The notes under the pieces were generated by a model. That model did no database searches and was not told the DNA's origin. It worked only from the letters and a program-made list of their open reading frames with translations. Positions 51,724 to 61,018 of a DNA stretch of 64,000 nt are shown piece after piece (position 1 is the first letter of the stretch; the number at the start of each line of letters is the position of its first letter). Made by a program: the position numbers and the translations under genes. Source of the stretch: Amulumruptor sp947039275 (GTDB taxonomy: Bacteria; Bacteroidota; Bacteroidia; Bacteroidales; Muribaculaceae); the NCBI GenBank assembly GCA_947039275.1, contig CAMQYL010000005.1, positions 49,449-113,448 of the forward strand, read 5' to 3'.

Positions 51724-53052
51724 TCATTTTGTAGGGGCGGAAGAGGGGGGTGTTGGACGGAGGGGGGATGCGATGTCGGTGGGATTGAGGACGCCACCGG
51801 CTACGCCTGTGATGGGGGTGTAGAGGCGCAAGCCGAATGTCGGGGCTATGGCGGTGATGTGTTCGAGGAGTTCGCTCATTATCGCCTCGTAGAGAGTCCA
51901 GTTGGTGGTGGCGGTGAACACGTAGATGTTGAGAGTGGTACCCTGTGCCACTGGTGTTTCCAGACGCACAAGCATCTGCTGGTCTTTCGCCACCTGGGGA
52001 TGGTTCATCAGATAGAGGCATACATAGGCTCTGAACAGTCCGAGATTGGTCTCAATCGTGCCGTTGACGCTCATCTTGTCCTTATTATATGCCACTTGAG
52101 CATTTGATGAGCGCAATCCGTCTACCCAATTTTTGAGTATCGGATACCTGCCTACCATTGACTCGACGAAAGCATCGTCAGCTGGATGGATAGTGCTGTT
52201 TTCAACCGTCAGATTATAAAATATGCGTCGTGCACCGCTCTCGCTCATTCCGCGCCAGTTCTGGAAACTGTGCTGGACGAGCATGTAGGGGGGACAGGTA
52301 ATAATGGTATTATCGAAATTGCGCACTTTGACGGTAGATAGCGAAATGTCAATGACATTGCCGTTGACAGGTGTATCAGGTACCACAATCCAGTCACCTA
52401 TACGCACCATATCATTCTGGCTAAGCTGTATTCCAGCCACAAATCCGAGTATCGAATCCTTGAATATCAGCATCAACGCTGCCGCAAACGCGCCCAAGCC
52501 GGTCAGCAACGCCGCCGGGGATTTGTCAATCAGCACCGACACGCTTATTATGAAAGCTATGATCCACAGGATACCCTTCATAGTGTTCGCGATGCCCTTG
52601 AGAGGAAGATTGCGCGTGTTTTCCTTGCGGTTATATCTTACCCATATGAAGTCCACTACAGCAGCCATAGCGTAAGTAAAAGCCAGCACAGCATAGATAT
52701 AGAGAATCTTCATAACTATCATGCGCAACTGGCTGCCATAGTTGAGCGTGAAGGGCACGAGCGACAGCAGCACTATCGGCACTATGATATGGCTGCATTT
52801 GGTGAATACACGGCTCTGGAGGAGGTCATCGTCAAGCATAGTATGACGCATGCCTGCCAGACGGCGCACGACATATAGGATGCCTTTGCGTATGAGCCAG
52901 CCGATGAATATAGCCACTACAGCCACAATCACTATATATAGGAAAGCCTCAATGCGTGGCTCATGGCGCAGCCCGATGATGTCAAGCAAATGGCGTATGA
53001 TGCCCATAAGCCACTGCGCCACTTCATGTGATGGTATAAACGAAGTAATCAT
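51724..53052 (-). CDS. MscS-family mechanosensitive channel (YbdG-like)
   Basis: The 442-residue protein has about five membrane segments. The pore-lining helix and vestibule follow: SPAALLTGLGAFAAALMLIFKDSILGFVAGIQLSQNDMVRIGDWIVVP, then the MscS beta domain GNVIDISLSTVKVRNFDNTIITCPPYMLVQHSFQNW. Length and C-terminal domain match the YbdG/MscM type. It would open under membrane tension and protect against osmotic downshift. It is the last gene of the run that starts with metG. Confidence 0.9.
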   Translation of the reverse strand: MITSFIPSHEVAQWLMGIIRHLLDIIGLRHEPRIEAFLYIVIVAVVAIFIGWLIRKGILYVVRRLAGMRHTMLDDDLLQSRVFTKCSHIIVPIVLLSLVPFTLNYGSQLRMIVMKILYIYAVLAFTYAMAAVVDFIWVRYNRKENTRNLPLKGIANTMKGILWIIAFIISVSVLIDKSPAALLTGLGAFAAALMLIFKDSILGFVAGIQLSQNDMVRIGDWIVVPDTPVNGNVIDISLSTVKVRNFDNTIITCPPYMLVQHSFQNWRGMSESGARRIFYNLTVENSTIHPADDAFVESMVGRYPILKNWVDGLRSSNAQVAYNKDKMSVNGTIETNLGLFRAYVCLYLMNHPQVAKDQQMLVRLETPVAQGTTLNIYVFTATTNWTLYEAIMSELLEHITAIAPTFGLRLYTPITGVAGGVLNPTDIASPLRPTPPSSAPTK

Positions 53053-53094
53053 ATCACTTTATTAACACCACCAAAACCTCTAAGGTTTAAGCTC

Positions 53095-53694
53095 TCAGAA
53101 GTAGCGGGGCAAGGAACAGGAGCGGTAACGCACGCAACCGTCAAGACCATTGTGGTCATCGGGACGGTAATCCACTGCGCGGCGAAACATGTAGGGGAGC
53201 ATCCGGAAGATGTTGACACTCAACCCCGAACGGACGCGGTAAAATTGCATTGCATCCTCCGTCACCACGATTCTGAACGATTTCGCATCGGTCAGCGTGC
53301 CGTTGCCGTCAGTATCAGTATAAATGCGGGCTTCGAAAGTGCCGTTGGCAGCCGTAGGTTGCAGATAACCCATCACGGTGCCAGGTTTTATCGCCCTGTC
53401 AGGTGAGCGTAGCACTATCATCCTATAGCAATCCGTCAAACCTACATCCGCGCCATGAGACTCCATACGCTCCACTGCTATCAACCCGCCTGTTGCCACC
53501 AGTTTCCATACATCCTCAATAGGATTGGAGGCTGCAATGGCTATCCGCTCCTCAACTCCATCAGACATATAGCCGTCAATCACCTCCGATGCAGAAGGCA
53601 ATGACTCTATCCAGCGACGAGGAGACGCTGCAAGCAGCTGCGATGCTGCCAGTGACAGACATAGCAACCATCCGACAGCGACAACACTTCTCAT
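53095..53694 (-). CDS. Secreted protein of unknown function
   Basis: I do not recognise this family. The 199-residue protein is taken from the ATG at 53694, 7 bp after the asparaginase stop, because a signal peptide (SVVAVGWLLCLSLAASQLLAA) begins there. The mature part has WIESLPSASEVIDGYMSDGVEERI, an IYTDTDGNGTLTDAKSF loop resembling a calcium-binding or structural Asp-rich turn, and several cysteines near the C-terminus (GLDGCVRYRSCSLPRYF). It is probably cotranscribed with ansA and the channel gene. Confidence 0.7.
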   Translation of the reverse strand: MRSVVAVGWLLCLSLAASQLLAASPRRWIESLPSASEVIDGYMSDGVEERIAIAASNPIEDVWKLVATGGLIAVERMESHGADVGLTDCYRMIVLRSPDRAIKPGTVMGYLQPTAANGTFEARIYTDTDGNGTLTDAKSFRIVVTEDAMQFYRVRSGLSVNIFRMLPYMFRRAVDYRPDDHNGLDGCVRYRSCSLPRYF

Positions 53695-53701
53695 AAGCCG
53701 T

Positions 53702-54730
53702 TCAGACCGTGATTTCGCCACACAGACTCGCACCGACAAGGTTGCTGACCTCGGAGGAGGACAGCCCGAGACCAAAGAGGTGCATCAGTTTAGTTATGGC
53801 AGCCTCGCCGGTCATATCACCGCCTGATATCACACCAGCCGAAGCGAGAGCATCGCCGGCAGCATAGCGGTGAGGCATCACACCGCCGGCATCACACTGC
53901 GAGATATTGACCACCACAAGCCCCTCGGCGATGCGGCGGCGCATCAGATTGATAAAAGCCTCATCGGTAGGCGCATTACCTGCGCCATAGGTTCTTAACA
54001 CGATGCCTTTAAGTCCCGGCTGCGCCAATTTGTACTCTATAGCGTCAAGACTCAACCCTGGGAACAAGTCAACAAAGCATACATTGACATCCATCGTGCG
54101 GTTGACTTTAAGCGGACGGCGGAAAGGCAATCTCAGCAGCGCATCCTGATTGAAGTCAATGCTCAGACCGATGTGTGCCAATTCAGGATAGTCGTAGCTC
54201 TTGAAAGCATTGAAATTGGTCGACGAATGCTTCTTGGCTCTGTTACCGCGCCAGAGGTAGTTTTCAAACAATATCGCCACCTCCTGCACCTGCGGATCGC
54301 CCCCGGGAGTGCGGCATGCGGCAATCTCAAGAGCAGTAATCAGATTTTCCTCACCATCGGTGCGCACCTCGCCTATGGGAAGCTGCGACCCTGTGATAAT
54401 GACAGGCTTGCTTAGGTTTTCGAGCATGAACGACAGAGCCGATGCCGTGTAAGCCATCGTGTCAGTGCCGTGGAGCACCACGAAGCCGTCATAACGGTTA
54501 TAATTGTCGGCGACCGCTCCAGCAATGTCTCCCCAATGGAGGGGAGTCATATTGCTGGAGTCAATCGGTTCGGTCAGCTGTATATGAGAAATTTCATAGT
54601 CGAGCATCTTGACCTTGGGCACACAGTCTATAAGGTGGTCAAAGTCAAAAGGTTCAAGGGCACCGGTCTGGGCATTTTCAATCATGCCGATAGTGCCGCC
54701 GGTATAGATTATAAGGATTCGCGGTTTCAT
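53702..54730 (-). CDS. ansA: L-asparaginase, type I (cytoplasmic)
   Basis: The 342-residue protein has both asparaginase signatures: YTGGTIGM with the nucleophilic threonine near residue 10, and HGTDTMAYTASALSF with the second Thr-Asp pair. There is no signal peptide, and the length fits the type I enzymes. It hydrolyses asparagine to aspartate and ammonia. Aspartate feeds fumarate production, which links it loosely to the fumarate-reducing metabolism seen in the window. Confidence 0.93.
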   Translation of the reverse strand: MKPRILIIYTGGTIGMIENAQTGALEPFDFDHLIDCVPKVKMLDYEISHIQLTEPIDSSNMTPLHWGDIAGAVADNYNRYDGFVVLHGTDTMAYTASALSFMLENLSKPVIITGSQLPIGEVRTDGEENLITALEIAACRTPGGDPQVQEVAILFENYLWRGNRAKKHSSTNFNAFKSYDYPELAHIGLSIDFNQDALLRLPFRRPLKVNRTMDVNVCFVDLFPGLSLDAIEYKLAQPGLKGIVLRTYGAGNAPTDEAFINLMRRRIAEGLVVVNISQCDAGGVMPHRYAAGDALASAGVISGGDMTGEAAITKLMHLFGLGLSSSEVSNLVGASLCGEITV

Positions 54731-54752
54731 AGGTATGGGTGTGTATGTGGCA

Positions 54753-56792
54753 TCAGCCTATCTTCACACCAGGCACTACGGGCGCCGAGGGAGAGATAAG
54801 CACGAGAGAGCCGTCGGCATTTTCAGCCGACAGGAGCATGCCGCAGCTCTCTATGCCCTTGAGCTTACGCGGAGGCAGATTGGCGATGAAGCATACCTGC
54901 TTGCCCACGAGTTCTTCAGGCTTGTAGTATTTGGCGATGCCGCTGACTATGGTACGCTTTTCCATGCCGTCGTCTATGAGGAAACGGAGGAGCTTGTCAG
55001 CCTTGGGTACTTTCTCGCACTCAAGCACCGTGCCTACGCGGAAATCGCACTTGGCAAATGTGTCGAAATCAACAGGCTCTGCCTGAGGTTCGGGACGGTA
55101 GTTGCGGAGTTCGTTTTCCTTCTTGATGCGAGCAAGACGGTCAAGCTGACCCTGTATCTGGTCATCTTCGATTTTGTCAAAGAGGAGTTCGGGCTGCTTG
55201 ATTTCGGCTCCCACAGGTATAAGGTCGAAGCATCCGAGCATATCCCACGTAATCTTGTCGCCGCCGAGCATCTTAAGCAGTTTTTCGCTCATAAAGGGGA
55301 GGAACGGCTCAAATACTATGGCAAGATTGGCACAAAGCTGGAGGGCAGTGTTGAGGATAGTGCCGGTGCGTTCCATGTCGGTCTTGGCAAGCTTCCAAGG
55401 CTCTGTCTCCTGCAGGTAGCGGTTGCCGGCGCGAGCCATATCCATGGCGAGCTTCAGAGCTTCACGGAAATGGAATGTGTCAAGAGCCTCCGAAATCTGA
55501 GCCTTGAGGTCAAGCACTTCGGCTTCCAATGCTTTCTCCACCTCGGTAGGAGCTGCCGCAGGGACTACGCCGCCGAAATATTTGTGGGTCAGCACGAGAG
55601 CGCGGTTGACGAAATTGCCGAGGATGGCTACGAGTTCGCTGTTGTTGCGCTGTTGGAAGTCAGCCCATGTGAAGTCGTTGTCCTTGGTCTCCGGGGCGTT
55701 GGCAGTCAGCACATAGCGGAGCACATCCTGCTTGCCGGGGAAATCTTTGAGATATTCGTGAAGCCACACAGCCCAGTTGCGTGATGTGGATATTTTGTCG
55801 CCCTCAAGATTCAGGAACTCGTTGGCAGGCACATTGTCGGGAAGCTGGAAGCCGTCACCGTATGCCATCAGCATGGCTGGGAACACGATGCAGTGGAACA
55901 CAATATTGTCCTTGCCGATGAAGTTGATGACACGTGTCTCGGGGTCTTTCCAGTATTTCTCCCAGCTGTCAGGAAGAATTTCCTTGGTGTTGGAGATATA
56001 ACCGATGGGGGCATCAAACCATACGTAGAGCACCTTGCCCTCCGCGCCCTCTACAGGCACAGGGACACCCCACGACAGGTCGCGGCTGACGGCGCGTGGC
56101 TGCAAGCCCATGTCAAGCCATGACTTGCACTGACCGTAGACATTGGTTTTCCACTCTTTATGTCCTTCAAGTATCCACTCGCGCAGTTTCGGCTCCCACT
56201 TGTCGAGAGGGAGAAACCAGTGTGTGGTCTCTTTCATCACCACAGGGCTTGAAGTCAGCGCGCTATGGGGATTGATAAGGTCGGTGGCGTTGAGCGATGT
56301 ACCGCAAGCCTCGCACTGGTCGCCGTAGGCGCGGTCGCTGCCGCAGTGGGGGCATGTGCCTACCACATAGCGGTCTGCAAGAAATTCGCCAGCCTGCTCG
56401 TCATAGGGCTGCATGGAGGTCTTCTGCACGAATTCCCCCTTGTCGTAGAGATGGCGGAAAAATTCGCTTGCAGTGTCGTGATGTATGTCGGAAGTGGTGC
56501 GCGAATACACGTCAAACGACACCCCCAGCTCCTTCATGGAGTCACGGATGATGGCATGATAGCGGTCCACGATGTCCTGAGGAGTGACGCCCTCCTGTCG
56601 TGCCTTTATGGTGATGGGCACACCATGCTCGTCACTGCCTCCGACCATGACCACATCCTCGCCTTTGAGGCGCAGATAACGGACGTAGATATCAGCCGGA
56701 ACATACACGCCGGCAAGGTGTCCGATGTGCACCGGACCGTTGGCATAAGGGAGTGCTGTAGTGACAAGTGTGCGCTTGAATTTCTTTTCCAT
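54753..56792 (-). CDS. metG: Methionyl-tRNA synthetase
   Basis: The 679-residue class I enzyme has the HIGH motif at 22-25 (PVHIGHLAG), a zinc knuckle (CPHCGSDRAYGDQCEACG), and a KMSKS loop in the variant form KISTS (333-337). The C-terminal Trbp111-like tRNA-binding/dimer domain (FDTFAKCDFRVGTVLECEKVPKADKLL) is fused, as in E. coli. It charges tRNA-Met. Confidence 0.96.
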   Translation of the reverse strand: MEKKFKRTLVTTALPYANGPVHIGHLAGVYVPADIYVRYLRLKGEDVVMVGGSDEHGVPITIKARQEGVTPQDIVDRYHAIIRDSMKELGVSFDVYSRTTSDIHHDTASEFFRHLYDKGEFVQKTSMQPYDEQAGEFLADRYVVGTCPHCGSDRAYGDQCEACGTSLNATDLINPHSALTSSPVVMKETTHWFLPLDKWEPKLREWILEGHKEWKTNVYGQCKSWLDMGLQPRAVSRDLSWGVPVPVEGAEGKVLYVWFDAPIGYISNTKEILPDSWEKYWKDPETRVINFIGKDNIVFHCIVFPAMLMAYGDGFQLPDNVPANEFLNLEGDKISTSRNWAVWLHEYLKDFPGKQDVLRYVLTANAPETKDNDFTWADFQQRNNSELVAILGNFVNRALVLTHKYFGGVVPAAAPTEVEKALEAEVLDLKAQISEALDTFHFREALKLAMDMARAGNRYLQETEPWKLAKTDMERTGTILNTALQLCANLAIVFEPFLPFMSEKLLKMLGGDKITWDMLGCFDLIPVGAEIKQPELLFDKIEDDQIQGQLDRLARIKKENELRNYRPEPQAEPVDFDTFAKCDFRVGTVLECEKVPKADKLLRFLIDDGMEKRTIVSGIAKYYKPEELVGKQVCFIANLPPRKLKGIESCGMLLSAENADGSLVLISPSAPVVPGVKIG

Positions 56793-56815
56793 ATGTTATG
56801 TCGGTTTCTTAGATG

Positions 56816-56823
56816 CAAAGATA
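56816..56823 (-). promoter_or_regulatory. -7 box of metG
   Basis: TATCTTTG on the minus strand, 23 bp before the metG start. No TTTG is seen at the -33 distance. Confidence 0.5.
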
Positions 56824-56860
56824 AGGAAATTTGCGGAAATATATGCCACTGTGCTGGAAA

Positions 56861-56878
56861 GACGCGGCAAGCCGCGTC
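56861..56878. repeat. Solitary palindrome related to family C
   Basis: GACGCGGCAAGCCGCGTC is a single hairpin of the GC type without a GTAGGG tag, in the 110-bp gap between metG and the sulfatase-fold gene. Confidence 0.65.
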
Positions 56879-56902
56879 CACAAGGAGGAAACGCTGATGC
56901 GA

Positions 56903-58699
56903 CTATCGCTTGGTCTCCGGATAGGGATAGCCCTGGGCGGAGATGCGAGGCGATGGACGATAGGAGTCAGAGATGATGGACTCGTCGGGGTGGAGATACT
57001 TTGACCTGATACCGCCGATGTGGAGGAGCATCTGACCGAGATTGTCAAGGGAGCCTGGACGGTCAGCGGCTCTGCGGATGCTGTCAGCCATTTCCGGATA
57101 CTTACCACGGAACGACTCTGACATCCACACCACAAAGGGGATGTCAAACTGGCGGTGCATCCACTCGGCATCGTCAGGCTGCTGCTTGTTGCGGTTGCCT
57201 GCAGGCGCGGTGTCCCACATCTCTTCTCCGTGGTCGGAGAAATACACCACCACTGCATCGGACCCGCGATAGAGGTCAATGATTGAGGAGACTATGCTGT
57301 CATTGTAGAGAGTCGCATTGGCATAATCTGCAACCTGCTGACGCTTATCATCGTCAAGCCAAGACTTGTCAGCCGGTATATCCGACATGGTGAAGCGGAT
57401 ATGCGAGGCATCGTCAGGGAAATATTGACGGGCAGGGAAATGCTGCCCTTTGAGATGCCAGATGGTCAAAGCATCAGCCGAGGGAAGAGCCGCAAGACCG
57501 TGCCGGGCAACCATTGACCTGACAAAATCACCGTCATAGGGCTCCTGACCATCGTTATAGGCATCGTAACATGTCCCGATGATGAACGGGTCAAAAAACA
57601 GACGCCCCAGATCAGACGAACGCGACTGCGGATCATACTGGTTGGTAAACAGCGACACCCTCCACCCCGCTTTCTTGAATACAAGAGGGAAATATACGCT
57701 CTGCCACCAATCCCGACGCGTCGGATCATCGTCAGTCAGATTATTGAGGCTCATCAGATTAGCTATGGACATATTGGTAAAGTTACCCGCCGTAATCATA
57801 TCAGAAAACACTACAAGAGCACTGTCAGCTTTCTCCTTCTCCAGCCGAGGGTTGACGGGGAGATGATATCCGTAGAGCGACGAGTGGCTTTTGATAAACG
57901 ACTCCCCTATTATTACTACTATCTGCAAGCTGTCAGCCGTCGACGAGGCTGCCATGACCTCATCAGCAAAAGCCACTGGTTGCAACCGCGCCCAATGGTT
58001 ATATACATGCCGCTCCAATGAAATGCCTTTAGCTATATACGTGCTTTTGACCACCGGGTCGGCATAGTTCATCTGAAATATGTTGGCAAGCTCTGGGTTT
58101 CCGGGGTCTTGCGATGCCCATATCGTGAATGCGTCAATGTCATCAATCCAGAGCATCGGAGCTATACGCGCGATGCGCCACACGCCTCCTAAAACCAATG
58201 CCATGGTCAACAGAGACCACACGGACATCAGCTTCGTCACCCGCATCCTTGACCTACTGACTCCTATGGCTATCACCGTCACAACCACGACACCTACTGC
58301 AAATGCGGCTATGACCGAGGGCGTGAAAAACTGGCGGAAAAAGCCGCCAATCTCACGCGGATTAGTGTCAAGCGCCAATGATAGGGACTGCACATCCAAC
58401 GGATGCTTCAACAGGAGAAAATGGGCTATTTCTACCAAGGCTGCAAGCCCCCATGCACCTGTTATCACACCCTTAAGCCATCGCTTGTCCCACATGTATA
58501 CCAGCCATGACAACAAGTATGCCCACACGGAGCTCTGCATCAGGTCATAGACAGCAATCCACTTCCTGAAATTACCTATAGCTACGGCTTCAGCAACCAC
58601 ACATGAGAGGCTGAATATTACTATAGCGATGAAAAACAGGGGATTGCTTGCCACCGGGGCAAACAAGGCTCGGAGTATTTTGCGTATTTTGTCAAGCAT
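56903..58699 (-). CDS. Phosphoethanolamine transferase-like membrane protein
   Basis: The 598-residue protein has about five N-terminal membrane helices (to about residue 180) and a periplasmic sulfatase-fold domain. The segment VVIIGESFIKSHSSLYGYH with E266 and S267 is where EptA/CptA enzymes carry their metal-binding Glu and Thr/Ser nucleophile; the later DHGEE (about 485) and WMHRQFDIPFVVW complete the metal site. Such enzymes add phosphoethanolamine to lipid A, core or other surface glycans and alter surface charge. The acceptor is unknown. The gene is 21 bp behind the M16 peptidase gene. Confidence 0.82.
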   Translation of the reverse strand: MLDKIRKILRALFAPVASNPLFFIAIVIFSLSCVVAEAVAIGNFRKWIAVYDLMQSSVWAYLLSWLVYMWDKRWLKGVITGAWGLAALVEIAHFLLLKHPLDVQSLSLALDTNPREIGGFFRQFFTPSVIAAFAVGVVVVTVIAIGVSRSRMRVTKLMSVWSLLTMALVLGGVWRIARIAPMLWIDDIDAFTIWASQDPGNPELANIFQMNYADPVVKSTYIAKGISLERHVYNHWARLQPVAFADEVMAASSTADSLQIVVIIGESFIKSHSSLYGYHLPVNPRLEKEKADSALVVFSDMITAGNFTNMSIANLMSLNNLTDDDPTRRDWWQSVYFPLVFKKAGWRVSLFTNQYDPQSRSSDLGRLFFDPFIIGTCYDAYNDGQEPYDGDFVRSMVARHGLAALPSADALTIWHLKGQHFPARQYFPDDASHIRFTMSDIPADKSWLDDDKRQQVADYANATLYNDSIVSSIIDLYRGSDAVVVYFSDHGEEMWDTAPAGNRNKQQPDDAEWMHRQFDIPFVVWMSESFRGKYPEMADSIRRAADRPGSLDNLGQMLLHIGGIRSKYLHPDESIISDSYRPSPRISAQGYPYPETKR

Positions 58700-58720
58700 A
58701 TATTAGAGACTTTAAGGTCT

Positions 58721-59959
58721 TTAGATGGTAAGGCGCGACAGGCAGGATGGGGCGAGATACGAGGCTGCATGGGCTATGTCGTCAGTGGTAAGTCGATTGA
58801 CGGCGTCAATGGTGCGCTGTGGGTCGGGCAGGGAGTCAAAGAGGGTCACGTGACGACCTAAAGAGAGGACGCGGGCTTCGACATTTTCGTTGGCGACTAC
58901 GAGCTGTCCGAGATACTGGCGTTTGGCTCGCGACAGCCTCGTGTCAGTAATATATCCGTCACATACGCGCGCTATTACGGATCGGACATGACGCAGACAC
59001 CTGGTTGTGTCATCCTCATCGCATCCGAAATATATCTCCATCAATCCGCAGTCGCTAAACATCGCCATGATGCAATCCACCGAATACACCAGACCTCGCT
59101 TTTCGCGCAACTCGACATTGAGCAGCGAGTTCATGCCTGGTCCGCCCAACATATTGGCAAGCAGCGACATGGCATGCCGATCAGGACTTTTCGCACCAGG
59201 GATGACAGCTCCTACCACTGTATGAGACTGGTGGAGATCCAAATCTTTCACTTCATCATGCACCACGGCAAGATTTCCAGGATATACACGCTGCAATGAC
59301 GGATGCGGATGGTCAAGCACCCCGAATGTTCGCTCCACGAGTTTCATGACCTCATCTGCCGATGATGATCCGGCATAAACGAGCACCATGTTTGACGGCA
59401 CGAAATACCGCTTAAGATACTCGCGGCATATATCGCCCGACAGCCCATTCACGCTGTCTCTTGTGCCTAAAATGTTGTGACCAAGACCGTTGTCAGGAAA
59501 CATCATGTCCTCAAAATCATCTACAACGGCTTCTGACGGACTGTCAAGATAGCTTGCTATCTCGTCAAGCACCACTTCGCGCTCGCGGTCTATCTCCGCC
59601 TGCGGAAATGAAGAATGGGCTATCAGCTCATAAATCAGATCCACAGAGCGGCGCAGATTGCCCGACGGTACGACAGTATAGACCACCGTCTCCTCCTTGG
59701 TAGTGTAGGCGTTGAGTTCGCCGCCTACAGCTTCCATGCGGTTGATGATATACGACGATCGGTGGATGTCTGTACCCTTGAATATAGTATGCTCCACAAA
59801 ATGTGCCAACCCCTCACATCCCGGGGCATCGTCACGGCTACCGACATTGACGCTCAGAGCCAGGTAATCCACTCTCGCACCAGGACGGTGGACATGGACC
59901 ACCCTCAGACCGTTAGGCAGACGCAGTAGATGTCGAGAGTCTGTATAATCCGATAGCAT
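58721..59959 (-). CDS. M16-family zinc metallopeptidase
   Basis: The 412-residue protein has the inverted zinc motif HFVEH (H53, E56, H57) and the downstream acidic ligand region EREVVLDEIASYLD. It contains both M16 halves (active N-terminal and inactive C-terminal, with EKRGLVYSVDCIMA). No signal peptide is evident, so it is probably cytoplasmic or exported by another route, and likely degrades peptides. It starts 3 bp after the ArgC-like stop. Confidence 0.9.
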   Translation of the reverse strand: MLSDYTDSRHLLRLPNGLRVVHVHRPGARVDYLALSVNVGSRDDAPGCEGLAHFVEHTIFKGTDIHRSSYIINRMEAVGGELNAYTTKEETVVYTVVPSGNLRRSVDLIYELIAHSSFPQAEIDREREVVLDEIASYLDSPSEAVVDDFEDMMFPDNGLGHNILGTRDSVNGLSGDICREYLKRYFVPSNMVLVYAGSSSADEVMKLVERTFGVLDHPHPSLQRVYPGNLAVVHDEVKDLDLHQSHTVVGAVIPGAKSPDRHAMSLLANMLGGPGMNSLLNVELREKRGLVYSVDCIMAMFSDCGLMEIYFGCDEDDTTRCLRHVRSVIARVCDGYITDTRLSRAKRQYLGQLVVANENVEARVLSLGRHVTLFDSLPDPQRTIDAVNRLTTDDIAHAASYLAPSCLSRLTI

Positions 59960-59962
59960 GGA

Positions 59963-60940
59963 TTACAGGGCTGAGGCTTTGAGGCGCAGACCTGTCTGCT
60001 CCTGAAGCCCGAAGAGGAGATTCATCACGTGGACGGCATTGCCGGCTGAGCCTTTGAGGAGATTATCGATGACAGCCACGATGACCAATTCATCACCGAC
60101 TTTCTGGAGATGGAGCATGCACTTGTTGGTGTTGACCACATCCTTGAGGTCGGGACGCACGTCCGACAGGAATGTGAAACTGTGGTCATCATAGTATTCT
60201 TCGTACATGCGGCGCAATTCCTCTATCTCCACCGCGCAATTAAGATATGTGACAGCTATCAGTCCACGGGTGAAGGGTCCGTTAAGCCCTACCACATGTA
60301 TGTCAGACTGGAAACTCGTCTGTAATTTACCGAGGAGGCAATTTACCTCCTCTATGTCATCATGGGCAAGGAGTGCCGATGGGCTTACATTGTCGGAGCG
60401 CATTGTGTGCACATCCTCGTTGAGGCTTTCGCCGGCACCGCTGCTGCCTATGACAGCTGTGGTGTGTATGTCGGAGTTGAGCATCAGATGCTTGGCGAGC
60501 GGCAGCAGCGACAACTCAAGAGCCATGGCGAGTTCGCCTGGACATACAGCCCTTTTGGCACCGCGTACAAGCGGCTTGCGGTTATATTCAGGTATGCCGT
60601 AGACCATACCGTTGTCAGTAGCGACATCATCGTCTACACGGTAATCAGCCGACAGGTCTATGACGCAGACATCATCCGCAGGTCGGTTTTCAGCCAGCCA
60701 TGAGGCGGTGTTGCCGTCAGGATGACAGAGGAACACCACATTGACCTTACTGAGGTCGCCACGGTCAGTGATGCATAGGTCGGTGTCGCCGGTGAGCCCC
60801 CTGTGGAGACGGCTTACTGGTACGCCGTCGCGTCCGGCAGCACTGACCCACATCAGTTCCACATCGGGATGGTTGAGGAGAAGGCGTATCAGTTCGCCGG
60901 CTTTGTACCCGGTGCCTTCGACGATGCCTGCTTTGATCAT
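59963..60940 (-). CDS. ArgC-like protein lacking the catalytic cysteine
   Basis: The 325-residue protein aligns along its length with N-acetyl-gamma-glutamyl-phosphate reductase: KAGIVEGTGYKAGELIRLLLNHPDVEL (NADPH-binding start), GIPEYNR, LLPLAKHLMLN, AVIGSSGAGES and the C-terminal NTNKCMLHLQKVGDELVIVAVIDNLLKGSAGNAVHVMN. The active-site NPGC motif is replaced by CPGE (C133-E136): the nucleophilic cysteine is glutamate and the asparagine is cysteine. The downstream HxHxPE-type histidine region is also altered (LLAHDDIEEV). There are no arg genes nearby. It is more likely a paralogue with another role than the pathway enzyme; reading frame and length are intact. Confidence 0.8.
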   Translation of the reverse strand: MIKAGIVEGTGYKAGELIRLLLNHPDVELMWVSAAGRDGVPVSRLHRGLTGDTDLCITDRGDLSKVNVVFLCHPDGNTASWLAENRPADDVCVIDLSADYRVDDDVATDNGMVYGIPEYNRKPLVRGAKRAVCPGELAMALELSLLPLAKHLMLNSDIHTTAVIGSSGAGESLNEDVHTMRSDNVSPSALLAHDDIEEVNCLLGKLQTSFQSDIHVVGLNGPFTRGLIAVTYLNCAVEIEELRRMYEEYYDDHSFTFLSDVRPDLKDVVNTNKCMLHLQKVGDELVIVAVIDNLLKGSAGNAVHVMNLLFGLQEQTGLRLKASAL

Positions 60941-60970
60941 AAATATCGGTTATATTAAATATACTGAATG

Positions 60971-60988
60971 GACACGGCAAGCCGTGTC
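60971..60988. repeat. Solitary palindrome related to family C
   Basis: GACACGGCAAGCCGTGTC is a perfect hairpin apart from its centre, in the 78-bp gap between waaA and the ArgC-like gene. It resembles the palindrome at 56861-56878 with two paired substitutions (CGC/GCG to CAC/GTG). Confidence 0.65.
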
Positions 60989-61018
60989 AACGAGAACAAA
61001 ATTTCATATGCAGCCTCG

